From an uncultured Desulfomonile sp. (GTDB lineage: Bacteria; Desulfobacterota; Desulfomonilia; Desulfomonilales; Desulfomonilaceae): a stretch of 6,761 nucleotides of DNA. A program made the translations under genes and the position numbers. The notes under the pieces were generated by a model that was not told where the DNA came from, made no database searches, and was given only the letters and a program-made list of their open reading frames with translations. The stretch spans positions 1-6,761 of the forward strand of contig CAIXMD010000241.1 in the NCBI GenBank assembly GCA_903920415.1, written 5' to 3'. How positions within the stretch are numbered: position 1 is the first letter of the stretch; the number at the start of each line of letters is the position of its first letter. Shown here piece by piece: positions 1 through 5,441 of this stretch.

Positions 1-89
1 TAGGAATAGCAGAGGAGTTCGGGTTCTGATGCGAGAACCTTTTCCTTGCCGACCAGTTCGACAAGACGCAGGAGGAATGGCCGCTGCAT
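1..89 (-). CDS. FAD-linked oxidase, GlcD-like (N-terminal fragment, runs off left edge)
   Basis: An open frame on the minus strand begins at an ATG (complement of 87-89) and gives 29 residues before the window ends. The peptide holds LVELVGKEKVLASEPELLCYS, which matches the N-terminus of GlcD-type FAD-linked oxidases (glycolate or D-lactate dehydrogenase subunits), where a helix and a VGKENVL-like stretch precede an L-CYSYD motif leading into the FAD-binding PCMH domain. Such enzymes oxidise 2-hydroxy acids in the cytoplasm and often work with CCG-domain iron-sulfur subunits. An in-frame stop just upstream (complement of 108-110) limits the start, and an AAGAGG about 10 nt before the ATG is a plausible ribosome site. 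A TTGACA (complement of 154-159) could be its -35, but the matching -10 is poor. Only the first few percent of the gene is visible, so the substrate cannot be told. Confidence 0.6.
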   Translation of the reverse strand, partial: MQRPFLLRLVELVGKEKVLASEPELLCYS

Positions 90-148
90 GGGATGTAGAC
101 CTCTTAGTCATCAATTGGTATGAATATTTGACCGTACGATAGGGCAAT

Positions 149-457
149 TTGGCTGTCAACACTTATGAGGTTGATCTCAAGTTCCATACGCAGATTGCCG
201 CAGCCACCCACAACACGATCTACCTACACCTGATGGACAATATCTACGAACTGCTCCAATTCTCTATTCGCGTGCACCGGGAAGAGCAATTTGTCACGCG
301 CGAGGCCCAGGAGGCGATTCTCCGTCATCACCAGAAAATCTTCCTCGCTGTGGAGTCGGGTGATCCGGATGCAGCGGAGACGGCCATGAAGGAGCATCTC
401 CTGTACGTAATCAGGAATTTGAAGAGGCTGTTTCTTTCGGAATCGTCCTCATGAAAG
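149..457 (+). pseudogene. Truncated GntR/FadR-family regulator (C-terminal FCD domain only)
   Basis: The 101-residue frame starts at a TTG (149) just after an in-frame stop (140-142). It matches the C-terminal half of an FCD ligand-binding domain of FadR-subfamily GntR regulators. The metal- and ligand-site residues of the family are visible: D9 and H13 in the DLKFH motif, H61 in the ILRHH segment and H83 in the MKEHL segment, with the usual SGDPDAAETAM turn between them. The DNA-binding winged helix and the first half of the FCD domain, about 130 residues, are absent, and neither other plus-strand frame upstream restores them. That space holds the start of the divergent oxidase gene. FCD regulators commonly lie divergent to lactate or glycolate oxidase genes, so this is probably the remnant of the local regulator. 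A short orphan protein could still be made, because an AGGG precedes the TTG. Confidence 0.65.
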
Positions 458-458
458 C

Positions 459-716
459 ATGGCTGGCGTTTCGCCGGTGTTCCTTGGCGGTTTAGGCCAG
501 AAGGCTGTTGCGAAACGCAATGGTTTTTCCTATCGTGGTAGAGAACGCAAATCGGTTAATAACACAGTCTGGAAGATAGCACGCACCCAGGCAGGTCTTC
601 CACAGGTGAGGATTCACGATGTAAGGCATACTTTTGGGAGAAGATTGCGTGCGGCAAGTGTTTCATTCGAGGATAGGCAAGACCTTCCGGGTCACAAGGC
701 AGGGCGGATTACAACT
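459..716 (+). pseudogene. Tyrosine recombinase (phage-type integrase) remnant, C-terminal part
   Basis: From about 525 the frame opened by the ATG at 459 reads as the catalytic C-terminus of a tyrosine recombinase: a GFSYRGRERKSVNNT beta-hairpin region, then IHDVRHTFGRRLRAA with the H-x-x-R pair (H53, R56), then DRQDLPGHKAGRITT with the late His (H79). In intact relatives the nucleophile Tyr follows at once as THYS. Here the match breaks after ITT, and a Tyr-Tyr-Ser appears only three residues later, next to the end of truA. The first catalytic Arg and all N-terminal core-binding and arm-binding domains are missing, so it cannot be an active integrase. The same frame stays open to 974, but that tail lies over truA on the other strand and resembles no protein. 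It begins four bases after the FCD fragment. No tRNA or att-like repeat was found beside it. Confidence 0.7.
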
Positions 717-727
717 CAGAAGTGGTA

Positions 728-1486
728 TTATTCATCTCTCCTGTTTTCATACACTACGGACTGGAGGCATAGGCCGTGCGGTGGGGCTGTCGGCCCGGAC
801 CTTGAGCGATCGCATGACATCAATATGGACAGGAACTGGGTGGGGCTGATTTTATTTCTCCCTACGAGGACCAGAGTGCCCACGAATGACCGGACCATAT
901 ACCTCAAGAATCCGGTCCCGCAAATAGTGAATTGCAACATGCCCTCGTCCGGACCGATTGTCCATCCCGCTTGAAACATTTCTCTCACCGTGGACAACGT
1001 GCCATCCGTGGGAGATCCAAATGCCGCAAAGTCATGGATGCCCGTCAAGTGTCCCGAGGCCTCTTCCATATTCGCTCTATCAAGCAGTTGAGGAAGGTGC
1101 CACGAATAAAGACGGTGCAAAGAAGACCGGAGTGGCCGGTTCAAAATGCTATATGAATAGTTCTTGGAATGGGCTGAATGCCTCGCATGAAAATCCTGGT
1201 CTGCCAGTTGTATGCTCACTACTGTTATATCGGGAGGCAAAAGGGAATTACATCCGTTCCTTAGCTTTAGTGCCGAATGTTGCCAGTCAGAGAGAAAATG
1301 AGCCACCTGGCCCGCAGCATGAACCCCTGAGTCAGTACGACCCGCCCCATGCACTCGTGTAGGGCGTCCCAGGATGCGTTCCAAAGCCTGTTCCATCGTC
1401 CCCTGGACGGTAGGAACTCCCTTCTGTAACTGCCAGCCGTGGTAGGCTGTGCCGTCATATTCCAGGACTGCCTTGTATTTGTTCAT
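728..1486 (-). CDS. truA: tRNA pseudouridine(38-40) synthase TruA
   Basis: TruA converts uridines 38-40 in the tRNA anticodon arm to pseudouridine in the cytoplasm. The start chosen is the ATG at 1486, giving 252 residues with the family N-terminus KAVLEYDGTAYHGWQ. Longer frames only add sequence that lies over pdxT; an ATG two codons upstream (1492) is possible. The catalytic Asp is D52 in AGRTDSGVHA. The second half carries the family segments FLRYMVRSFVGTL and TAPPHGLCL, so the protein is complete. Its first 32 nt overlap the end of pdxT in another frame and no clear Shine-Dalgarno sequence precedes it, so translation is probably coupled to pdxT. It is the last gene of the pdxS-pdxT-truA run, and its stop abuts the integrase remnant on the opposite strand. 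Confidence 0.95.
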   Translation of the reverse strand: MNKYKAVLEYDGTAYHGWQLQKGVPTVQGTMEQALERILGRPTRVHGAGRTDSGVHAAGQVAHFLSDWQHSALKLRNGCNSLLPPDITVVSIQLADQDFHARHSAHSKNYSYSILNRPLRSSLHRLYSWHLPQLLDRANMEEASGHLTGIHDFAAFGSPTDGTLSTVREMFQAGWTIGPDEGMLQFTICGTGFLRYMVRSFVGTLVLVGRNKISPTQFLSILMSCDRSRSGPTAPPHGLCLQSVVYENRRDE

Positions 1487-2051
1487 CAGCATCCGCAAGC
1501 TGCAAGAAATACTTGTGAAGACGATAGTCGCCGGTGAGTTCGGGATGAAATGATGTCGCAAGGAGGCGGTCCTGGCGGACAGCCACTATCCTGCCGTCTC
1601 CAAGGCGGCAGAGCACATTCACTCCTTGACCTATTTCAGTAATGACAGGTGCGCGGATGAATATTCCGTGGAAAGGGCCACCTTCGATACCTTTGATTTC
1701 AAGATCTTCTTCAAAGCTGTCCACTTGGCGGCCGAAAGCATTCCTTTGGACAACCATGTCCATTATGCCGAGAACAGACTGGTCAATTCCCACGTTCTTG
1801 GCCATGAACACAAGGCCTGCGCAGGTTCCCCATACGGGAATACTCCTGGAAACCACTCGTAAAGGATCCAAAAGGCCGTATGTGGTCGCAAGCTTACCAA
1901 GGGTAGTGCTCTCTCCGCCCGGAATGATCAACCCTGAAAGCCCTCGAAGCTGAGCCGGGAGCCTTACCTCACGCGGTTCAACCCCGAGTTCTTGGAGCAC
2001 TGAGCAGTGTTCCTGAAAATCTCCCTGAAGGGCCAGAACCCCAATCTTCAT
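1455..2051 (-). CDS. pdxT: Pyridoxal 5'-phosphate synthase glutaminase subunit PdxT
   Basis: PdxT is the class I glutamine amidotransferase subunit that hydrolyses glutamine and channels ammonia to PdxS for pyridoxal phosphate synthesis. The start MKIGVLALQGDFQEH at 2051 gives 198 residues, the normal family length; the frame extends upstream but only into pdxS. The triad is visible: nucleophile C77 in VWGTCAGL, and H169 and E171 in SFHPELTGD. The oxyanion-site motif GGESTT (45-50) and the PdxT signature VQRNAFGRQVDSFE (101-114) are intact. It starts 7 nt after the pdxS stop, as expected for partners made together, with only a weak ribosome site (GAGG about 14 nt upstream). Its end overlaps the start of truA. 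Confidence 0.96.
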   Translation of the reverse strand: MKIGVLALQGDFQEHCSVLQELGVEPREVRLPAQLRGLSGLIIPGGESTTLGKLATTYGLLDPLRVVSRSIPVWGTCAGLVFMAKNVGIDQSVLGIMDMVVQRNAFGRQVDSFEEDLEIKGIEGGPFHGIFIRAPVITEIGQGVNVLCRLGDGRIVAVRQDRLLATSFHPELTGDYRLHKYFLQLADADEQIQGSPGI

Positions 2052-2058
2052 GGCTGCT

Positions 2059-2940
2059 CTACCAGCCTCGTACCGCAAGGCGGGCGTTTTCCGGCAATTC
2101 ACTAACACCGATACCCACCATAGGCTCTCCCAACCCTTTACTTACCTCTGCAAGTATTTTCGGATCATTGTAATGGGTTACGGCCTCAACTATAGCTTTA
2201 GCTCTGAGCGCCGGATTGCCACTCTTGAATATACCTGATCCCACGAATACCCCATCCACTCCCAACTGCATCATCATGGCAGCATCGGCCGGGGTTGCGA
2301 TTCCGCCTGCAGCGAAATTGACCACAGGCAGTCGACCCTTTTCTGCAGTTTCCTTAACAAGTTCCAAAGGCGCACCGATATCCTTTGCATAAGCAGGCAG
2401 CTCATCCGGGTTCATTATAGACAGGCGCCTGATTTCTCCAATCACCGCTCGCGCATGCCGAACAGCTTCTACCACGTCACCTGTCCCAGCTTCACCTTTG
2501 GTGCGGATCATTGCTGCCCCTTCCCCGATTCTCCTCAGGGCTTCGCCGAGGTTTCGGCATCCACAGACGAAGGGAACTTTGAACGGCCACTTATCGATGT
2601 GATGCTGCTCGTCCGCCGGTGTCAGAACTTCACTCTCATCTATATAGTCCACACCTATGGCCTCGAGTATTTGGGCCTCCACAAAATGCCCTATACGACA
2701 TTTTGCCATCACCGGAATAGTCACAACATTCATTATCTCCAGGATAAGCCCCGGATCACTCATTCTGGCCACACCACCGTCGGCTCGAATATCCGCGGGT
2801 ACTCTCTCCAGAGCCATAACTGCACAAGCTCCCGCGTCCTCTGCTATCCGTGCATGTTCCGGAGTTACCACATCCATTATCACTCCGCCTTTAAGCATCT
2901 GGGCGTGCCCACGCTTAACAGTTTCGGTTCCGGTTTGCAT
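2059..2940 (-). CDS. pdxS: Pyridoxal 5'-phosphate synthase lyase subunit PdxS
   Basis: PdxS condenses ribose 5-phosphate, glyceraldehyde 3-phosphate and ammonia supplied by PdxT into pyridoxal 5'-phosphate, the DXP-independent vitamin B6 route. The start MQTGTETVKRG at 2940 gives 293 residues, the family length; a longer frame begins at 2976, but 2940 has a GGGGGA ribosome site about 7 nt before it. Functional residues are at the expected places: D23 (IMDVV), K80 in VMAKCRIGH and K148 in IRTKGEAGTGD. The glycine-rich phosphate-binding FAAGGIATPADAA and VFVGSGIF segments are intact. This is the first gene of the pdxS-pdxT-truA run and has its own 191-nt upstream region with two promoter-like sequences. 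The protein is highly conserved, so the call is secure. Confidence 0.97.
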   Translation of the reverse strand: MQTGTETVKRGHAQMLKGGVIMDVVTPEHARIAEDAGACAVMALERVPADIRADGGVARMSDPGLILEIMNVVTIPVMAKCRIGHFVEAQILEAIGVDYIDESEVLTPADEQHHIDKWPFKVPFVCGCRNLGEALRRIGEGAAMIRTKGEAGTGDVVEAVRHARAVIGEIRRLSIMNPDELPAYAKDIGAPLELVKETAEKGRLPVVNFAAGGIATPADAAMMMQLGVDGVFVGSGIFKSGNPALRAKAIVEAVTHYNDPKILAEVSKGLGEPMVGIGVSELPENARLAVRGW

Positions 2941-2984
2941 ATACTGTTCCCCCAATCTGATTCTTCTGGAATACACGAGTCCCT

Positions 2985-3012
2985 ATAATACCTATTCGCC
3001 GCTTATAAACAA
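2985..3012 (-). promoter_or_regulatory. Putative proximal sigma70-type promoter of pdxS
   Basis: Read on the minus strand, TTGTTT (complement of 3007-3012) is followed 16 nt later by TATTAT (complement of 2985-2990). A start about 7 nt downstream would leave a leader of roughly 40 nt before the pdxS ATG. Box similarity and spacing are reasonable, but the region is AT-rich, so chance matches are possible. Confidence 0.4.
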
Positions 3013-3043
3013 TATTCCGTGAAAAAACATCGCTAAAAAATTT

Positions 3044-3061
3044 ATTATATCACTAAAGTGA
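3044..3061 (-). promoter_or_regulatory. Putative distal pdxS promoter: extended -10 with overlapping 12-bp palindrome
   Basis: On the minus strand a perfect extended -10, TGATATAAT (complement of 3044-3052), overlaps the 3' end of the perfect palindrome TCACTTTAGTGA (complement of 3050-3061). No good -35 is present, which extended -10 promoters can tolerate. The layout would suit an operator competing with RNA polymerase ahead of pdxS, with a leader of about 100 nt. Both sequence elements are visible; their function is inferred. Confidence 0.4.
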
Positions 3062-3131
3062 CTGAAAGAACGGATTCAAATGAATGAGGAACGAATGAAT
3101 TTTCAATCCGAGTTTGGTCAGAACCGGTACG

Positions 3132-3602
3132 TCATGGATGGTAAATATGTTGGCGATGCTGTCCTTCTTGAGGAATAAAGCCCGGAACCGCGGTCTCCAT
3201 ATTAAGGGCTTCTGCGTTGTCCTTCCTTTTCCGGATCTTTCTCTTGGCTATTCCTGGCAAAACCTTGATAGAGCCGTGAGTACGTTCATCTCGTGCCGGA
3301 ATAGGTTTGCCCGTGACCTCTCCGTAAATCGCATTGAGGATCTCTTGCAGGCTGTTAAAAACAGTTTCAACTATGGCCGGGTCAAGCTGCAGGTCTCCCT
3401 CCGATGTACGCCCCTTTTCCAGTGTATCTTCAGCAATGTTATAGGCTGCTAAAACGCTCCGAATTATATTATTCTTACGATGGATTTCACGCCAGGCAAT
3501 CCAAGAGGCGAACAAGGAAATCATACCGAAAATCACGAACAGGACAAACACGATTACGTTAAAGTACTTAATGGTTATGTCCAGCAAGTTCATGGTTTCC
3601 AT
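3132..3602 (-). CDS. Hypothetical protein with one N-terminal transmembrane segment
   Basis: I do not recognise this 156-residue protein. Its start is well supported: an AAGGAAGGAG ribosome site lies 7 nt before the ATG at 3602, although a second ATG three codons in is also possible. A single hydrophobic segment at about residues 13-36 (FNVIVFVLFVIFGMISLFAS) is followed by positive residues, WREIHRKNN, suggesting a short N-terminus outside and the rest in the cytoplasm. Residues 45-95 look helical and amphipathic, and a strongly basic patch RKIRKRK lies at 121-127. The tail is rich in Pro, Gln and His. No cysteine, heme or catalytic motif is visible. It has 271 nt of non-coding DNA upstream and 191 nt downstream, so it is probably transcribed alone rather than with the lipoyl carrier or pdxS. 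Confidence 0.7.
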   Translation of the reverse strand: METMNLLDITIKYFNVIVFVLFVIFGMISLFASWIAWREIHRKNNIIRSVLAAYNIAEDTLEKGRTSEGDLQLDPAIVETVFNSLQEILNAIYGEVTGKPIPARDERTHGSIKVLPGIAKRKIRKRKDNAEALNMETAVPGFIPQEGQHRQHIYHP

Positions 3603-3740
3603 GAAAAAGCTCCTTCCTTGGACGGAAGATGGAAAACGTCCTCATCTGATCGTGAAGTGACCCCTATCAGGAAAGGAGTTTAGCGTCAACGGAAATGACA
3701 CAAATGCAAACAGCCCCTGATGCGGTCTACCTGATTTTTA

Positions 3741-3763
3741 TCACAGTGGTATTAATACTGTGA
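3741..3763. repeat. Inverted repeat, 7-bp arms with 9-nt centre
   Basis: TCACAGT (3741-3747) and ACTGTGA (3757-3763) are perfect inverted arms around an AT-rich centre. The repeat lies 139 nt before the start of the membrane-protein gene. T-runs after it are short on both strands, so an operator is at least as likely as a terminator. The arm order is opposite to that of a CRP site (TGTGA then TCACA). Confidence 0.35.
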
Positions 3764-3815
3764 GTTTTGAAGGTTTGGTCAGACAATCTAATCATGTAAC
3801 TAGTCGAGGAAAGTC

Positions 3816-3843
3816 GGGGCGACTCTCATTGAAGAGTCCCCCC
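3816..3843 (-). terminator. Hairpin downstream of the lipoyl-carrier gene, possible terminator
   Basis: GGGG-C-GACTCT (3816-3826) pairs with AGAGTC-C-CCCC (3833-3843) around a 6-nt loop, giving a 10-bp GC-rich stem with one C-C mismatch. It starts 30 nt after the stop of the lipoyl-carrier gene. The sequence after it on the minus strand is only mildly T-rich (GACTTTCCTC), so it is a weak intrinsic terminator at best, or an mRNA-end stabiliser. Confidence 0.4.
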
Positions 3844-3873
3844 ATAAATCTGGTAGCAAAATGCGGAATGGGA

Positions 3874-4305
3874 TCATTTTTTCTGAGCTTCTACCTTCTC
3901 GATTTCTCCCATTATAAACTTGTTGAAGGACTCATCAGGAGACATGAGAGCCGCCAGATCCGCATCCAGGTTACTGGGCCGTATCTTGCAAATCCAGCCA
4001 TCACCGTACGGGGCCTCGTTAATTTTTTCCGGTTCATCTTCCAGGGCCTGGTTGACTTCTGCCACCTCTCCGGAGACTACGGCATAAATTCTTCCAACCC
4101 ACTTGCCCGACTCGATGGAACCATAGGGTTTGCCCTGAGTCAGCCCGACATTTTCCTCTGGTAGATCAACAAAGGTGATTTCCCCGGCCTGCTTGGCTAT
4201 AAACTCAGTGGCGCCCGTGACAACAAGATCGCCCTCAGTCCTTGCCCAAAAATGGTTCTGTTCATACTTCAGATCATCAGGGAACACATAACCTTCAAAT
4301 TCCAT
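3874..4305 (-). CDS. GcvH-family lipoyl-carrier protein (possibly LbpA-like) in an Hdr gene set
   Basis: This 143-residue protein has the GcvH fold sequence from end to end: LKYEQNHFWARTEGD (12-26), a VTGATEFIAKQAGEITFVDLP stretch (29-49), the lipoylation region IESGKW with the modifiable Lys at K68, VVSGEVAEVNQALEDEPE (76-93) and NEAPYGDGWICKI (96-108). GcvH carries a swinging lipoyl arm. Canonical glycine-cleavage H proteins usually read ESVKAVSDLYAP here; this one reads ESGKWVGRIYAV, keeping the Glu-Ser and Lys but differing around them. No glycine cleavage genes (gcvT, gcvP) are nearby, whereas HdrB- and HdrC-like genes lie directly upstream, so a partner role with these iron-sulfur proteins is more likely, as for LbpA of sulfur-oxidising sHdr systems. 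That role is inferred. The start at 4305 has a perfect AGGAGGT 4 nt before it. It begins 67 nt after the HdrB-like stop. Confidence 0.85.
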   Translation of the reverse strand: MEFEGYVFPDDLKYEQNHFWARTEGDLVVTGATEFIAKQAGEITFVDLPEENVGLTQGKPYGSIESGKWVGRIYAVVSGEVAEVNQALEDEPEKINEAPYGDGWICKIRPSNLDADLAALMSPDESFNKFIMGEIEKVEAQKK

Positions 4306-4319
4306 ATCAACCTCCTGAA

Positions 4320-4334
4320 AACCGTGACACGGTT
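4320..4334. promoter_or_regulatory. 15-bp palindrome directly upstream of the lipoyl-carrier ribosome site
   Basis: AACCGTG (4320-4326) and CACGGTT (4328-4334) are perfect inverted arms around one A. On the minus strand the palindrome ends about 4 nt before the AGGAGGT of the lipoyl-carrier gene and overlaps a weak -10-like TGTAAC. In RNA it could form a 6-bp stem with a GAC loop; in DNA it fits a dimeric repressor site. The symmetry is certain, the role is not. Confidence 0.45.
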
Positions 4335-4372
4335 ACAAAAGTCCTGTGCCTCGGTGCAATTTCGTATCCGGT

Positions 4373-5248
4373 CTAACCTTCGATAGTCTGAAGAAGTTGT
4401 GTGGGTTTCACACGATTCAGTTTAAATCCCAATTCATCTGAAGATAGGCCGAGGGCTAGACCTAAGACTTGCGGATAGTAAACCACAGGCACCTTAAGGT
4501 CAAGACCAGCCTTCTTGACAATCTTTTTCTGTTGCCCCTCATACATGACGTTACAGAAAGGACACACCAGGACCAGGGCTTGTGCACCCGAACGTGCTAC
4601 ATCTCCCAGTTTTTTCTCTGCCAGAGCATTGGCGGTTTCCTCTGAAAATCCGAGCACTCCACCTCCGCAGCAGTCTTTAAGAGAAGGATAGTCCACGACC
4701 TGTGCACCCGTTGCTGAAATCAGTTCAGACAGAGTCCTGGGCAACTCGGGCGAGTCGAAGCCTACCGTAAGCTCGGACGGTTTCAGGTAATGGCATCCGT
4801 AATGCGGGGCTAGAGTCGCTCCTGAGAGAGGCCTGGTAATTGCACTCCTGATCCCATCCACTCCGATTTCTTCCCACAGGAGCCTCATATAATGGCGTAC
4901 TCTCACAGGCCCTTCGTATCTCAAATCCACTGACTTGAGACGCTTATTTACCTGTTCCTTCAGCTCAGGCCGGCTCTCGAGGAGGTGTGCGGCCTCAGTC
5001 AGAGTCCCAGTGCAGGCGTTACACAGAGCACATATTTCCATACCCTCCCTTTCGGCTAGGGCCAGGTTGCGGGCAGCAATCACAAGAGTGTCCTCTGAAT
5101 TCAGGGATTTCAACGGAAAACCGCAGCATCCGAAAGAGTTTAAGTCACGGAATGTAATGCCCAGAGCACTTGCCGTCAGCCTTGCCGACAGTTCATAGTT
5201 GAGATTTCGAACCGGAACCGTACATCCTAGATACAAGAGGACTTCCAT
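4373..5248 (-). CDS. HdrB-like protein, CoB-CoM heterodisulfide reductase subunit B family (two CCG domains)
   Basis: The 291-residue protein has the length and pattern of HdrB, which binds two noncubane 4Fe-4S clusters that reduce or form disulfides in methanogens. Both CCG motifs are complete: C9, C41-C42 and C73-x2-C76 in the N-terminal half, and C152, C193-C194 and C229-x2-C232 in the C-terminal half (TLAPHYGCHYLK, DCCGGG and LVCPFCN segments). The N-terminus LLYLGCTVPVRNLNYELS is typical of the family. A bacterium without coenzyme M or B would use such a protein on another thiol or disulfide, or as an electron-transfer subunit; the partner is unknown. It follows the HdrC-like gene after an unusually long 193-nt gap and precedes the lipoyl-carrier gene. 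The start at 5248 has an AAAAGG about 9 nt upstream. No membrane segment or signal peptide is visible, so it is cytoplasmic. Confidence 0.92.
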   Translation of the reverse strand: MEVLLYLGCTVPVRNLNYELSARLTASALGITFRDLNSFGCCGFPLKSLNSEDTLVIAARNLALAEREGMEICALCNACTGTLTEAAHLLESRPELKEQVNKRLKSVDLRYEGPVRVRHYMRLLWEEIGVDGIRSAITRPLSGATLAPHYGCHYLKPSELTVGFDSPELPRTLSELISATGAQVVDYPSLKDCCGGGVLGFSEETANALAEKKLGDVARSGAQALVLVCPFCNVMYEGQQKKIVKKAGLDLKVPVVYYPQVLGLALGLSSDELGFKLNRVKPTQLLQTIEG

Positions 5249-5441
5249 AGGGCTGCCTTTTAATCAACAGGGCCACTTAAAGATCACGGAGATATCAAGA
5301 CGTCTTAGAATAGTTCACATGTGCCAAATTTACGCTGTTCGCACTCTCGTGACCCGACATCTCATTTTGCTCCAGATGGCTCGTAATTACTACTCATTGA
5401 AATAAAAGCGGATTCAAACAACTTCTCTACCACGCTTCCAG
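5249..5441. other. 193-nt gap between the HdrC-like and HdrB-like genes
   Basis: No convincing gene was found here on either strand; the only long frame (plus strand, 5199-5405) resembles nothing and lacks a ribosome site. The stretch is more AT-rich than its neighbours and holds two short perfect palindromes, AAGACGTCTT (5297-5306) and CACATGTG (5316-5323). On the minus strand a TTGGCAC looks like half of a sigma54 site, but the -12 GC element is missing. No clear sigma70 promoter or terminator was seen. Confidence 0.4.

Noticed and set aside
717..974. Extension of the integrase frame to 974 on the plus strand
   Set aside because: It lies over the truA coding sequence and its peptide resembles no recombinase or other family.
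932..1362. Plus-strand frames of 74 and 134 codons over truA
   Set aside because: They are antisense to conserved truA codons, lack ribosome sites and show no recognisable sequence.
3741..3763. CRP-type binding site
   Set aside because: The arms are in the reverse order (TCACA then TGTGA) and the centre is 9 nt, unlike TGTGA-N6-TCACA.
3874..4305. Ordinary glycine cleavage H protein
   Set aside because: No gcvT or gcvP is present, the lipoylation region is atypical and the adjacent genes are Hdr-like; kept only as a possible alternative.
5310..5335. Sigma54 promoter in the hdrC-hdrB gap (TTGGCAC on the minus strand)
   Set aside because: The -12 GC element is missing at the required spacing.
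3071..5418. The 10-mer CGGATTCAAA occurs at 3071-3080 and 5409-5418, upstream or downstream of genes
   Set aside because: Repeats of this length are expected by chance many times in a window of this size, and the flanks differ.
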